Assembly: GCA_036898135.1 (NCBI GenBank)
Contig: CM072511.1
Location: forward strand, 76,549,111 to 76,613,110
Direction: 5' to 3'
From: Oncomelania hupensis
Taxonomy: Eukaryota > Mollusca > Gastropoda > Littorinimorpha > Pomatiopsidae
Length of the DNA stretch: 64,000 bases
Under the pieces are notes generated by a model, which had not been told where the DNA came from, did no database searches, and saw only the letters and a program-made list of their open reading frames with translations. The number at the start of each line of letters is the position of its first letter. Within the stretch, counting starts at the first letter, position 1. The position numbers and the translations under genes are program-made. Of the stretch, positions 10,501 to 20,927 are shown piece by piece.

Positions 10501-13500
10501 TCCGGAAAGGTTCCCGTGTGTTTTCCGCTATCGTTTTCGCAAGTTTGACGTGGTTTTGTGTACTTTTTTAATGATTTTGTTTGAGGTTTGAGTTTGCAAA
10601 ATTTTCGGCCATGATGGCAAGGGTCCGACAGTAGTACTAATAGTGAGTTTGGTAACCTTATCGATGAGCTTATTGCTGAAAGATCACAAGGACTTGGCGT
10701 AGACAACCAGAGTGAGTTTTCTTGTCTGTGTTGACTGTCTGTGCACACATTCACATGCAATCCACGCTGTCTTGTGGTTGTTTTATTAACTCTTAGCGTC
10801 CTATAAGGTTTTCTGTACATTTGCGCCTATATCCTGTAAGGATTTCAAGTTTATTGCAATAAATTGGGTTATGAATTTGAAAAAATTGCAAAAAATTTAT
10901 TTATTTTCACATTAACTTCATTTTTTAGGATATATGTTTACAAAATGGTTATTCTATGTACCCAAAGAACCATTTTGACTTTAGTACTATTTTTACCTGT
11001 TGGAATCTTGTAATTAATTCATAATTACAGGTATTTTATGGACTATGTTAATAAAACAACAAGACAGTGTGGATTCCATGTGAATGTGTGCACAGTCAAC
11101 ACAGACAAGAAAACTCACTCTGGTTGTGTACACAGTCTTTGTGCTCTTTCAGCAATAAGCTTATCAATAAGGTTACCAAACTCACTATTACTCTCGAAGC
11201 TATCCCCTGCCATCATGGCCGAAAATTTCGCAAACTCAAACCTCAAACAAAATCGTTAAAAAAGTACACAAAACCACGTCAAACTTGCGAAAACGATAGC
11301 GGAAAACACACGGGAACCTTTCCGGAAGTTGACTTATCCTTCTCTCACGGACTGGAGAGTTCCTATTTCCTGTGATTTCATTACTAAAAGGTGCAGCATT
11401 ACTGCGCTTTAGGACGCTAAGAGTTAACATAGTCCATAAAATACCTGTAATTATGAATTAATTACAAGATTCCAAAAGGTAAATATAGTACTAAAGTCAA
11501 AATGGTTCTTTGGGTACATAGAATAACCATTTTGTAAACATATCCTAAAATATGAAGTGAATGTGACAATAAATAAATTTTTTGCATTTTTTTTCAAATT
11601 CATAACACAATTTATTGCAATAAACTTGAAATCCTAAAAGGATATTCACACTTTTCTGCTATCCTATGCACCAACGGGAATCCCCTCAATGAAACATACT
11701 TCCGTTTTTTTCCTCCGCGTGTTTTAGTGAGTTATTTCCAAATATTCAAGAATAATAACATGTGTCACTGGCCACCAGTATCGTACCCTCACATATTTTT
11801 ATTTTTTTTGCTGCAGTTTATTATCCCTTTCTATCGCCAGTGGCGCGCCTAAACCCTACCTACCTAACATTATTTGTGAATTTTTGAAAAATATTTGGAA
11901 AAACATAACGCCCAGATGCTGGCTCGAACCCACACCTGTCAGGCGCCATTGGTTTCTGGCTTGTGGACAAGGCAAGTTAGTCCCGCCTTAGCCCACTTGG
12001 CCACAACGCTTGCCTAACATAGTCAGTTACTTCGTGTTTTGTGAAGGTTGCGACGGGCGAAGCTATGGAAAACTACAAGAGTCTTCTGTCGACGATCGAC
12101 GCACCTCCGAAGTCGCCACAAATACAGGCCTCTACGATTGTTTTTTGCATCCTTTCACTGAGCACGTTCTTCCTCCACCGTTTTTATACTTATCCCACTC
12201 GTTTTCGGCAATTTGCCATATTTAAAAGTCACGCATCAAGCTTTGATAAAAGCAAAACAAGCTAGACCGGAACTTGGTTTCATGCTAACCTCGTTTTAAT
12301 TTATAATGGCGATACCCACGAGTTTTTATGAGAGGTGCCGGAAAGTTGTGAATAGGCTCAAATGTACAGAAAACCTTATAGGTCACCAAGAGTTAAGTAT
12401 CATTAGTATGTCTATGGATTGCTGTTATTTAAAATAATTAAAATGTTGTCATTGTGTATGTATTGCTCCGATTGTCCTTAAAATTTATTATAGTTTCCTT
12501 GAAAAGTCCGTGAATTTTGTGAGCCGATTTGTGTATGAACCCAGAGCTTATTCTAGGGCGCGGGATGCGCGGGATCACGCACAAAAAGTTTTGTTCCCGC
12601 AAAGAAATTCGATGAGCGCGTTCGCGATCCCGCGGAGATTGGAAAAATCCCGCTACATGTCTTGATCAAAGCGGGCTTTACTGTGACGTTTCTGTCGTCT
12701 GCTAGGGCGTAGCGGAAACTGGAGTTAAACGGAAGTTGCTCTCTTGGATATGCGATGTGTCTCAACTTTTCATTGGCTGATGCTATTCTTTTTGACCAAT
12801 CACCTTTCTTCTGAGTGTGGCATCGATGAACCTGACCGGTTGGAACTGGTTTACAATCAGAATCAGAATGGCTTCGAAAAAGCGCACACTTTTCGACTTC
12901 GAATTCAGTGGAGGAACTGTGAAGAAAACAGTCACACTGTTTTCCCATGACTGATCTTCTAAAATAGCAGAGCTTTTATGCAACAATTGTGAAAGCAAGG
13001 TTACAGATACCAGTTTGTGATATATTTTGTCTGCGATTTGTGTGTACTTCCTGTTTGGAGAGAATGCGACACTTGACTGTTTCACAGTTTATCCGGGTAC
13101 ATCACGGGAGAAAACAGATATGGGTATTTGTTTGTGTGTACACCCTATATATGCCGAGAAGACGCCACCACTGTTTTGTTCAGAGGGGGGCCTAATCCCC
13201 CCTTTTTTTCAAGGAAGGGGGGCCTGCCCCCACTTCTTCAAAATCCTAGAATAAGCTCTGTGAACCCTGTGTAAAATGGCAGTTGACCAATTCTTCTTTG
13301 GAGTTGAAACCTGCTTCTATTTGCTACAGGGAATGGTTTAAAAAGCTTGCCGATGCTGGGGAAGAGTAAGGAGTTGTGTTTTGTAAATATGCTAATTCTG
13401 AGTGGCACGAAGTGGAAGGTTCGTTCTGGAACTTCTAGTGCCACCTTGCCTGGTAATAGAATTGTAAATATATAGGTTATGTCATTCAGACGCGAATAAT

Positions 13501-16500
13501 TTATAGAAGTACAAGTAGATCTGCTGTTGGTATAAAGAATCTAGGGGGAACAATGGAGGATGAAAATACACTAAAATCATCAAAGAAAGTGTAGGGAAAT
13601 GTAAATTTTCCTTGTATTAACCCCTCTAACACCAATAGGAGCCTAAGCCTTAATCTGCTTCTATTGCGGATCTGAAGGTCCTGAGTTCGAGCCCAGGCCG
13701 GGGCATCGTGTTGTGTCCTTGGGAAAGATGTTCTATTCCCGTTTCCTACTCCTTTGGATGAGAGTATAAACTGAGGTCTAGTCTGTGTCGCATGCATTCC
13801 ATCATAACGGGCTTTAAAGATCCTGGCGCTCATGACGGGTGAGTGCCAGTGACAAGAACACACCCAGCATGTACCTTGGGTAAAGCGCTTCACTTGGCTT
13901 TTCACCCGGGTGTGCGGGGTGGTATTCCCTCTTCCCGTGGCAGGGTTGAGGTGAGCCGTAGGCGTTTACGCAGTGGCGCGTTTTCCTCCAGTCCTGTCCC
14001 TGCCTGCATCCCTAGGTGTTCTTCCCCTATAGGCGAGTGGCTTAGCTCGCCAGTTTCATGCTTGGCTCGGCCTCCCCTCCGCAAGCAGTTGGGTGCAAGA
14101 GGTGATTCGGTTGGGGTTCGAACTTCAGTGGGGTTCCTCTCGGCCCCCTCTTCGTCGCTCCCCGTCTTCGTTCCGCCCCCTATCTCCTCCTGAGGCTCAG
14201 ACGATTCTGGACTTGGAGGTCATTGCCCTTCTCCGGAAGGGTGTTATTGAAGAGGTCCTTTGCCCTCACTCCCCTGGGTTCTATGGTCGCCTCTTCGTTG
14301 TCCCGAAGGTTTCCGGCGGTTGGTGCTAGGTTGGGCTACCTCTCTCGATCTTTCTGACGCCTATTTCCATGTGGCTATTCATCCTCTTCACGGGCTTTGG
14401 ATGCGCTTCGTCTGAAGAGTTCCGGTTTTTCATGGTAAGCCCTTCCTTTTGGTTTGTCTCGCAGTCCTTGGATTTTCACAAGGATTGTCTTAGAACTCGC
14501 TGCTGTAGTTCGCGGACTCAGGGTGCGGTTCTCTGCTTATCTTGATGACCGGTTGGTCAAGGCTAGTTCTCACGATCTCTGTCTGGTGCACACCAGGCTC
14601 GTTCTCCTTTGGACACGGCGCTTGGGGTTCTCTGTGAACCCTCTCAAGTCCGTGTTGTCTCCATCTCCGGTTTTCAACTGCCTGGGGATGTCGTTCGTCA
14701 CTTGCGATTGGTCGGTCCGCCCTTTCGCTCGTCGGATGCAGAGGCTTCAGTCCCTTCTGCTATCTTTGGAGAGTCAGGATGTCGTTTCAGCCAGATTTAT
14801 GGTTCCTCTGGTTCCCTCGCGGGAGTTCGCAAGCGGCCGATTCGACGTTGGCTTTCTTCCCGTTGGAGTCAGTCCGGCGATTCCTGGGACGCTCTTTTTC
14901 TGGTCACGGAGGGCCTTCGCCTTTCTCTGCTTCCTTGGAGGAATGTTGAGTGGCTTTCGTCGGGGGTTCTTATCTCCCCTCCGCTTCCGGTGGCCGTCAT
15001 CTTCACGGTTGCGGCTTTGGTCGGTTGGGGTGAGCGTACCGGCAGCCTTTCATCTCACGGTTTTTGGTCTCAGGACCATCTGTCTTGGCATTTCAGTCGC
15101 TTGGAGATGGAAGCCGTTTGCCTGGCTCTTCGTTTTCTTCCCTCCCTGCCTCGGGGCCTCTTGCTCGTTCGCTCTGCCAGTACCACTGTGGCTTCTCTCA
15201 TCTACCACTTCGGGGGTACCCATTCCCCTGCTCTCTCCTTGATGGTGGAGAGCCTCCTTTTGTGGTTAGCTGATTTCGTTTGTACGCTTGTAGCCAAGCA
15301 TGTTAGCGGCTCTGTCATGTCTTAGCCGATCTTCTGCGTCGCCCTCATTGTGTGGTCCACACGGTATGGACCCTGTCCCGCTCCGTTCTTCATCCGGTTT
15401 GGGCGGAGTGGGTTAAACCTCTGATCGATCTTTTTGCCACTCGTTACTCTTCCAGGCTTCCCCTGTTTGTGTCGCCGGTCACAGACTGCCTGGCTTAGAC
15501 GGTGGACGCGTTGTCCATTTCTTGGGAGGGGTTGGAGGCTTATGCCTTTCCGCCATTCTCCCTCCTTCCGCAGGTTCTCAGGGAAGCCGAGGAGGAGTCT
15601 CCTTCTCTCATTCTCGTGGCTCCCTTTTGGCCAGCTCAGCCCTGGTTCCCCGATCTCCTTCGTCTTTCCCAGAGATCTTCTGCAGCCTCGATCCGGGATT
15701 CCGCACGGCGACCCAAGCGTTCTCCGTCTTCACGCTTGGCTATTGTCCGGCCTCCCTTAAGATGGTTTCAGGAGGCCTCGGAAGGTTCCAGCCTGCATCC
15801 TGTTTCTGCCTTGCCATACTCGAGAGGATGGCTTTTTGGTTTCGATTCTGTGGTCGCGGCCCTTCAATCTGGGTCCTCTTCTTCAGCCTGTTCAGGGTAA
15901 AGTTGTTCAAATAAAGTTGCTTCCCTCCGTCCTTTTCGTGCTAATCTGCACTTTTGAGTCATGGTATAGTATGTGAAATTAATATTACAATTTTATCTCT
16001 AAATTTATTATTAATAAACATACTTACCATGACTCAAAAGTGCAATGTTTATGGCGTTGCTAGGTGAGTGCCTCTCTAACGGAATTTGACAAAAGTAAAA
16101 CAGTCATAGAGTTGCTTCCCCTGTCCCACACTCCCCGTGCGTTTCGTGTTATATCACGCGTCTAAGCGCTCACGATAACGGTCGGCAAACCTCATTCCTT
16201 ATTTGGAACTGCGGGGAGGTGGGAGGGACATAAAATTGAGTCATGGTAAGTATGTTTATTAATAATAAATTTAGAGATAAAATTTTAATTTTTTTTCCTT
16301 TCAGCTATTCTCCAACCTGGTAGTCTAATGAAATTGACCAGGATCAGAACAATAGACCTAGATGCATTCTTAGCTTTTTTTTTTTTTCTCTTCAGGATTC
16401 CATGAAGCGCAAGGCTGTCGGCATCTGGGCCTGCTCCAAGTGCAGAAAGGTTGTTGCTGGTGGTGCTTGGGTTTATCAGTAAGTGGAATTTTCTGTTGCA

Positions 16501-18160
16501 TTACAAGTTATGTGCAGTCCATTAATCTTTATTTTGTTACATCATATCATGTAAAATTAAGATTTTGTGAAGGAAGGGGAGGTGAAGGGGGGGGGCAAAA
16601 AAAAAAATGGCCATTGGTCCAGCAGCACTGCGAAATTACGTTTGATTGTTTACGGTCAGGTGCATATGCCATAGCTTGAAAAAAAGATTAGACCATTTGG
16701 CACTAGCATTGTTGATTAGCCACTAAACGGAGCTTAACACTTTCGCTATTCTATGATACATTGTCTAAAAAAATGTTGGGCTGCAGAGGAAGAACGTGTG
16801 GCAGTTGTAGGGACTTTAACCCTTTAACACGCGGAGCGACCTAGAGCGACCGATATTTTGCTATGTGCATGCTCACGGAGCAACCGGCAGCGGCCGGTAA
16901 TGACATGGTCTGATCAGAGGCTGCCATGTGGAAATCTATTTATAGCAAACGTGCGAGATTCTCGCACACGTGATCATGGTTTCCGGCGGTGTTTTCACGG
17001 CATTTTTAGAGTGTGTAGAACGCACACGGAGAATTATGGCGTTAGATTCTTGCTGAATCTGATGAAGAAAATGACCCATTTGAAGGATTTTAGTAGGCTG
17101 ATTTGGTACAGGTTAATGATGGAAAGTGATTTGGACTTTCACTTTGACGATATTTTTCTGTCAGATTTGAATAACAAAAACGAACAATCGGTGCTTATTG
17201 AGTCAGTGATCGTATTGCTGCATGTTGTGCAGTATGCAATGTTGACATTCAGATTTTGTTTTCCAATTGCAACACATTGTAAAAATGTATGGGGAAAATT
17301 TCATTTTTAAGAAAAATATGTGGTTGATTTATTAATAATGATAAGTGGAACATAATTTTGGGTGGTGCATTTTTAATTAATTTTTATATGTGCATGGTGT
17401 AGCATTTTGACGGAGTTACTTGCCTTGACCTAGGAAATAGAAGCAGATAAGGCTTGGACTCCTGTGGGGGTTAGAGGGTTAAAGGGCTTCATCTGACTGA
17501 ACAATAACATTGCTGTGGTAGAAAAACCCCGAAGTGATAGCAGAACTCTAAAAAAGACATTCCCTTGTACCACCCATTATTTGGAAGAGGTATGCTTCAT
17601 GTACGGTGTGTGATTTGAATATCTCGGTAAAGCGTGGATGATTTGATGACATAAAAAAATATGTGAATGAAGGCCATACCTAATACTGATGCTCTTCAAA
17701 AGACATTAATTTAATTTCATATTTGTGAGTAGCGAAACTGAAGTGGAGGATCTGTCATGTCATTCATACCGAGGTATTTTCCCCATTTTTGGTGGAACAC
17801 AATAAATCGGCAAAAACGCATTTTGTGCTGTGTCTAAAATTGGCAATTTTGATTATCATTTGCTTGCAGACATATTTTCCTTATGTTTCGTTAGGACAAA
17901 GTCTAGTCGCAACACTGCCCCAATTTTTTGAGTGAAATTGCTTATTTTTTGGCTATGTGTTTGCCTGGAAATACATTTGAATGGCTTGCCATCTTGTTTT
18001 AAATTTAATCTGTACTGGGCACTCATTTTCATGCAGAATGTTTTTAGAATTTTACTTAAAATGTAATCTGCTCAATGTCTAAAAATGTATGTGCAGGACA
18101 ACAGCTGCAGCTCAGGTCAGAAGTGGTGTGCGTCGCCTACGTGAAATGAAGGAGCAGTAA
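7519..18160 (+). CDS. RPL37A: 60S ribosomal protein L37a (eL43), complete, four exons
   Basis: Exons are 7519-7521, 8232-8360, 16396-16478 and 18097-18160. Together they give 92 codons plus TAA, the usual length for animal eL43. The product starts [20 protein letters not shown] and ends LREMKEQ. Zinc ligands are C39/C42 (YTCGFC) and C57/C60 (WACSKC), a C-x2-C-x14-C-x2-C ribbon. eL43 is a structural protein of the large ribosomal subunit. All introns are GT/AG: intron 1 is 710 bp, intron 2 is 8035 bp and intron 3 is 1618 bp. Introns 2 and 3 are loaded with mobile elements, unusual for a highly expressed ribosomal protein gene. Exon joins keep frame exactly, so the gene looks functional. Confidence 0.95.
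8232..8360 (+). CDS. RPL37A: RPL37A exon 2
   Basis: 43 codons (residues 2-44) between acceptor TTGCAG and donor GTAAGT, ending FCGK. It includes the first zinc-binding cysteine pair. Confidence 0.95.
10349..12393. repeat. Interleaved inverted repeats (A-B-A'-B') in RPL37A intron 2
   Basis: Arm A (~10440-10790) is an inverted copy of A' (~11048-11388), roughly 90% identical by eye. Arm B (~10834-11052) is an inverted copy of B' (~11424-11642), also around 90% or higher. The order A-B-A'-B' means each pair encloses half of the other, so it is not a simple hairpin. The short motif TAACTCTTAGCGTCC lies at the A/B junction (~10788) and inverted at ~11412-11426. A related inverted copy of the adjoining CCTATAAGGTTTTCTGTAC lies near 12355-12393. 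This suggests a long-TIR DNA element that was rearranged or inserted into its own copy. No ORF of note. Confidence 0.8.
11799..12018 (-). mobile_element. tRNA(Ser/Leu)-type SINE, family S1, minus copy
   Basis: On the minus strand it opens AGCGTTGTGGCCAAGTGG (A box of Ser/Leu tRNA type) and has the B box GGTTCGAGCC. It ends with the GGCGCGCCA block also present at 30120 and 57985. It overlaps the right part of the inverted-repeat complex in RPL37A intron 2. Confidence 0.75.
12542..13260. mobile_element. hAT-like non-autonomous DNA element
   Basis: Ends are perfect 16 bp inverted repeats, CAGAGCTTATTCTAGG and its complement. TGAACC flanks both sides as a 6 bp repeat (or 8 bp with one mismatch if the ends start one base in). 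CAGAG ends and a target duplication up to 8 bp fit hAT. A plus-strand remnant, ATG at ~12869 followed by [19 protein letters not shown], resembles the N terminus of hAT-type zinc-finger transposases and soon runs into stops. GC-rich ends contrast with the AT-rich intron. Confidence 0.65.
13618..13664. mobile_element. piggyBac-like element end (solo terminus)
   Basis: Begins TTAACCCCTCTAAC and continues through AAGCCTTAATCTGCTTCTAT. It is an inverted copy of the right end of the piggyBac-like element at 16820-17478. Only one terminus is present. Confidence 0.5.
13665..13890 (+). mobile_element. tRNA-related SINE
   Basis: Contains the B box GAGTTCGAGCCC, a body with GTGTCCTTGGGAAAG, and a 3' part (TTTAAAGATC...GGTGAGTGCCAGT) that recurs at ~30790-30840. 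It ends near AAAGCGCTTCACTTGG. Confidence 0.55.
13900..16285 (+). mobile_element. DIRS-like tyrosine-recombinase retroelement (truncated)
   Basis: A ~2.4 kb GC-rich block in RPL37A intron 2 carries DIRS-type RT and RNase H remnants. Complementary repeats follow: 15990-16037 and 16236-16283 are a perfect 48 bp inverted pair. A second inverted pair (GCACTTTTGAGTCATGGTA near 15946 against 16027-16045) overlaps it. Complementary termini and internal complementary regions are typical of DIRS elements. The gag region, part of RT and the recombinase are missing. Base composition differs sharply from the surrounding intron. Confidence 0.75.
14060..15900 (+). pseudogene. DIRS-type reverse transcriptase/RNase H remnant
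   Basis: Recognisable blocks in shifting frames: [19 protein letters not shown] (from ~14268), [17 protein letters not shown] (~14343), the catalytic-type [11 protein letters not shown] (~14538), then [19 protein letters not shown] (~15422) and [18 protein letters not shown] (~15611). The order matches DIRS/PAT RT-RH polyproteins. A stop and a gap interrupt the region after GGW, and several frameshifts follow. No tyrosine recombinase motif was found downstream, so this copy cannot be autonomous. Confidence 0.75.
16396..16478 (+). CDS. RPL37A: RPL37A exon 3
   Basis: 83 nt between acceptor TTCAG and donor GTAAGT. It encodes [16 protein letters not shown]..., with the second zinc-binding cysteine pair, and ends in phase 2 (CA of a Gln codon). 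Confidence 0.95.
16820..17478 (+). mobile_element. piggyBac-like element, internally deleted
   Basis: TTAA at 16816-16819 and 17479-17482 flanks a 659 bp insert beginning CCCTTTAAC and ending GTTAGAGGG. TTAA target duplications with CCC/GGG ends define piggyBac. Inside, [18 protein letters not shown] acidic coding (~17053-17090) resembles the N terminus of a piggyBac transposase, but the catalytic domain is absent. It sits in RPL37A intron 3. Confidence 0.65.
18097..18160 (+). CDS. RPL37A: RPL37A exon 4 with stop codon
   Basis: Acceptor TGTGCAG; the first G completes the split Gln codon. It encodes the C-terminal helix to LREMKEQ and TAA (18158-18160). Confidence 0.95.
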
Positions 18161-18169
18161 ATGTTGCAA

Positions 18170-18175
18170 AATAAA
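18170..18175 (+). terminator. RPL37A: RPL37A polyadenylation signal
   Basis: AATAAA lies 10 nt after the stop codon, giving the very short 3' UTR usual for ribosomal protein mRNAs. A T/G-rich tract follows at 18188-18200. Confidence 0.8.
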
Positions 18176-18741
18176 TACGCCAACAAAATTATTTTTGTTG
18201 TTTTTCAACAATTTTGTTCTCTACTCTTGGTCTGTCGGGGTTGCACAATTATAACATTCAAATGGTATTCGTATGCCCAGTGAACATTTGGGGTTTTCAT
18301 AACCCAGAGTTTATAGTTCAAGATAAAGTTTGTGAGGGAGGTGATGCCAGGAGTTTCTGTATAAATAGTATCCCCACTTTCATGAAATGTAGTGCTTTAG
18401 ATTCCCACTGTCATTGTATTTCTCCTGTGTTCTGTCTCATTTCTACTCTGTTCTATCAATCTACTGTACTATCTTCTTTGCTACACTAATCACCTAGTTT
18501 TTTTCTTGAAAACTGTTCCAAAACTCGTTTGTGTATGGGTCTGTTGGATCAGCTTTTTGAATATTGGAAGCTTTCTGCTAAATGGTCGCTAGGGCTTCCT
18601 ATAATATTATTTAGCAATGTAGGCGTTTTATATGATGTTTTGTTATTTTATAATAATGTTTATATTCTATTTTGTTTTTGTAAACGGGTTCGCTAAATTA
18701 AGAGTTTAGCCTCAGTGTCCCTTGCATGGAATGCCTTTATT

Positions 18742-19155
18742 CAGAGGTGCCAACCAGTACGGATTGACCATATTTAATTCTGGTGAAGTGAATTAAATAC
18801 GGTAGCTTTTATAAAAATAAAAGTTGCCTGTCGTTTATTTTTGCCAGCGGTGCTTCTGTACCGGTTTCTGGTCTCATAATAGTACTCCTGCACTCACTGA
18901 ACGTCGCTGTGTTCAACAATCTGATTTTCATGGTGATTTTAGAATAAAAGAAGTGGCGTTCAACAAGCTGATTTTCATCGTGATTTTAAAGGACTGAAAA
19001 TAGCCTGCTGTTTCAGAGGGGAGCCTGTAGTTACTTTATAGTGTCATCATAGGCTGGGTTTTGCGAGAAAAAAAAATACTGACAAGTGGTAAAAAAAAAT
19101 ACTGACAAACGGGTCCGGAAATACTAATATAAAGATTAGGGGGTTGGCACATCTG
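18742..19155. mobile_element. hAT-type MITE inside family-A copy 2
   Basis: Ends are CAGAGGTGCCAACC and its complement with one mismatch. TTTATT stands on both sides, as expected from duplication of the family-A target GCCTTTATTGTAAAG. Inner sequence AGTACGG...AAATACGG recalls the subterminal region of the hAT-like element at 58387. Non-coding. Confidence 0.7.
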
Positions 19156-19639
19156 TTTATTTGTAAAGTGACCGGCTGGTGGAGAGCCTCGGGTGTTGCC
19201 ATTAGGGTTGTTTCAGCAGATGTTTTATATGAATCAAGGGTGAGTCCTTTTTCAACTGTTGAATAAAAACTATACATCCATTTTGGTTGTTTCAGCAGAT
19301 CTTTTATATGAATCAAAACATGGGTGAAGAAAAACTATACAGTAACCACAATCCCCACTTACAACTTTAATTTGGGTCCAGAAACACTGATATAAAGATT
19401 AGGGGGTTGGCACATCTGTTTATTGTAAAGTGACCGGCTGGTGGAGAGCCTCGGGTGTTGCCATTAGGGTTGTTTCAGCAGATCTTTTATATGAATCAAG
19501 GGTGAGTCCTCTTTCAAACGTTGAATAAAAACTATACATCCATTTTGGTTGTTTCAGCAGATCTTTTATATGAATCAAAACATCAAGGGTGAAGAAAAAC
19601 TATACAGTAACCACAATCCCCACTTATAACTTTAATTTG
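19111..19639 (+). repeat. 263 bp tandem duplication
   Basis: Unit 1 (19111-19373) and unit 2 (19374-19639) are near-identical. Each starts GGGTCC(A/G)GAAA and spans the right end of the MITE, the family-A 3' block and a further internal repeat of GTTGTTTCAGCAGAT. The duplication therefore happened after the MITE inserted. Confidence 0.8.
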
Positions 19640-19797
19640 ACAAACCTCGCTTATTGCCAACACCAAAAATTGCCCAACCAATGGTCTTTACCATTACTTT
19701 AAAAAAACACAAAAAACCTTGGTTGGTACATCCCGTTATGATCGAGTATACAGGTTTTGCTTTGTCCAGATTGCAAAATCATCCACAAGTTGACTGT

Positions 19798-20350
19798 GCA
19801 CCCCCGTTGGGGTGCCGGGGGTTTCAGTATAAATAGTATCCCCACTTTCTGGAAATTTAGTTCTTTAAATTCCCACTGGTGCTGTCTTTCTCATTTGCTC
19901 TTTCTCATTCCTGCTCTGTTCTATCAATCTGCTATACTATCTTCTTCTTCGCTAGACCAGTCACCTACCTTTTTTCGTGAAAACTCTTCTGGGACAAGAC
20001 TCCTTATTTGTGTATGAGGTCTGTTGGATCAGCTTGGGAATATTGGACGCTTTCTGCCAGGTGGTCACTAGGGCTTCCTATGATGTTAATATTTAGCAAT
20101 GTAGGCATTTTATATGTATGTGTTTTGTTGATAATTTGTAATGATGTTTGAATTCTATTTTGTTTTTGTAAACGAGGGTTGGATAAATTAGAGTACAGCC
20201 TCAGCGTCCACTGCGTGGGATGGCTGGTGGAGAGCTTTCAGTTTTACCACTAGGGTTGTTTCAGCAGATCTTTTATGCGGATCGGGGGTTGTCCGGTCCT
20301 GATTTGGCTCGGAAGAGTCCGCTGGACCTAAAGCAATAATCATGTAATGT
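19798..20350 (+). repeat. Family-A repeat, copy 3 (good full-length copy)
   Basis: Complete order of blocks: CCCCCGTTGGGGTGCCGGGG hairpin-like start, TATAAATAG box (19831-19839), pyrimidine-rich CTTTCTCATTTGCTC block, GAGGTCTGTTGGATCAGC, TTTAGCAATGTAGGCATTTT, GGGTTGGATAAATTA, GGCTGGTGGAGAGC, and the 3' end AGAGTCCGCTGGACCTAAAG followed by ATGTAATGT. No ORF. TATA-like box and short length suggest a non-coding unit mobilised by another element's machinery. Confidence 0.8.
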
Positions 20351-20404
20351 CTGACTGTGCTGAACAAGATCGTAGACAGTTTATATTGTGCAGTCATGCC
20401 GAGA

Positions 20405-20570
20405 AAGTCGCTATACGATCTACAACGATCGGTTGTTAGACGTTAGAGCGAGGTAGTCGCTATACTGATGGCAGCAATGTAAGGTAATAATCGGTTACAA
20501 TAAAATGGGTCGTTGTGGCGGGGGAGTCGTTATAGGGGGGGGGGGGGAGTTCGTAGTGAGAGGTTCCACT
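20405..20570. other. Terminal-like sequence GTCGTTATAG...GAGGTTCCACTGTA
   Basis: Repeated GTCGCTATA/GTCGTTATAG motifs, a G13-14 run and the end GAGGTTCCACTGTA recall ends of Tc1/pogo-type elements. No inverted partner was found, so classification is tentative. Confidence 0.3.
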
Positions 20571-20572
20571 GT

Positions 20573-20885
20573 ATTTAGCAATGCAGGCATTTTATGTGTT
20601 TATTTGATATTTTATAATGATTTATATAATGATGTTTGTATTCTTTTTTTTTTTTGGTAAACGGGGGTTCGGTAAATTAAATTATAGCCTCAGCGTCCCC
20701 TGCGTGGGAATGTTTTTATTGTAAAGTGACCGGCTGGTGGAGTGCCTTCAGTGTTACCACTATGATTGTTTCGGCAGATCTTTTATGTAGATGAGGGGGA
20801 GTCCTCTTTCAGCCAAGTTGTGGTCTTGATTTTGTGGTCCTGATATGGCGCTTTGCAGTCCGCTGGACCATGTAAGCAATGAATA
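20573..20885 (+). repeat. Family-A repeat, copy 4 (3' half)
   Basis: Begins in the TTTAGCAATGCAGGCATTTT core and runs to AGTCCGCTGGACCATG. The 5' half is absent. Confidence 0.75.
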
Positions 20886-20927
20886 ACTAACTTCTTTACA
20901 AGTATATATATGTTTGGGAAAATATTG

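Larger units (their letters stand above)
18345..19639 (+). repeat. Family-A repeat, copy 2, enlarged by a MITE and a tandem duplication
   Basis: Starts at the GTATAAATAGTATCCCCAC box. Its core runs to ATGCCTTTATT, where a 414 bp hAT-type MITE (18742-19155) is inserted. The 3' block (AGTGACCGGCTGGTGGAG...) is then present twice because of a 263 bp tandem duplication (19111-19373 and 19374-19639). Confidence 0.75.

Noticed and set aside
14454..15325. Long overlapping open frames of 238-262 codons in the GC-rich block
   Set aside because: High GC lengthens frames in all registers; only scattered segments match DIRS RT/RNase H, so no intact protein is claimed.
16858..17310. 150-codon open frame in RPL37A intron 3
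   Set aside because: It mixes frames of a deleted piggyBac-like transposase N terminus with non-coding sequence.
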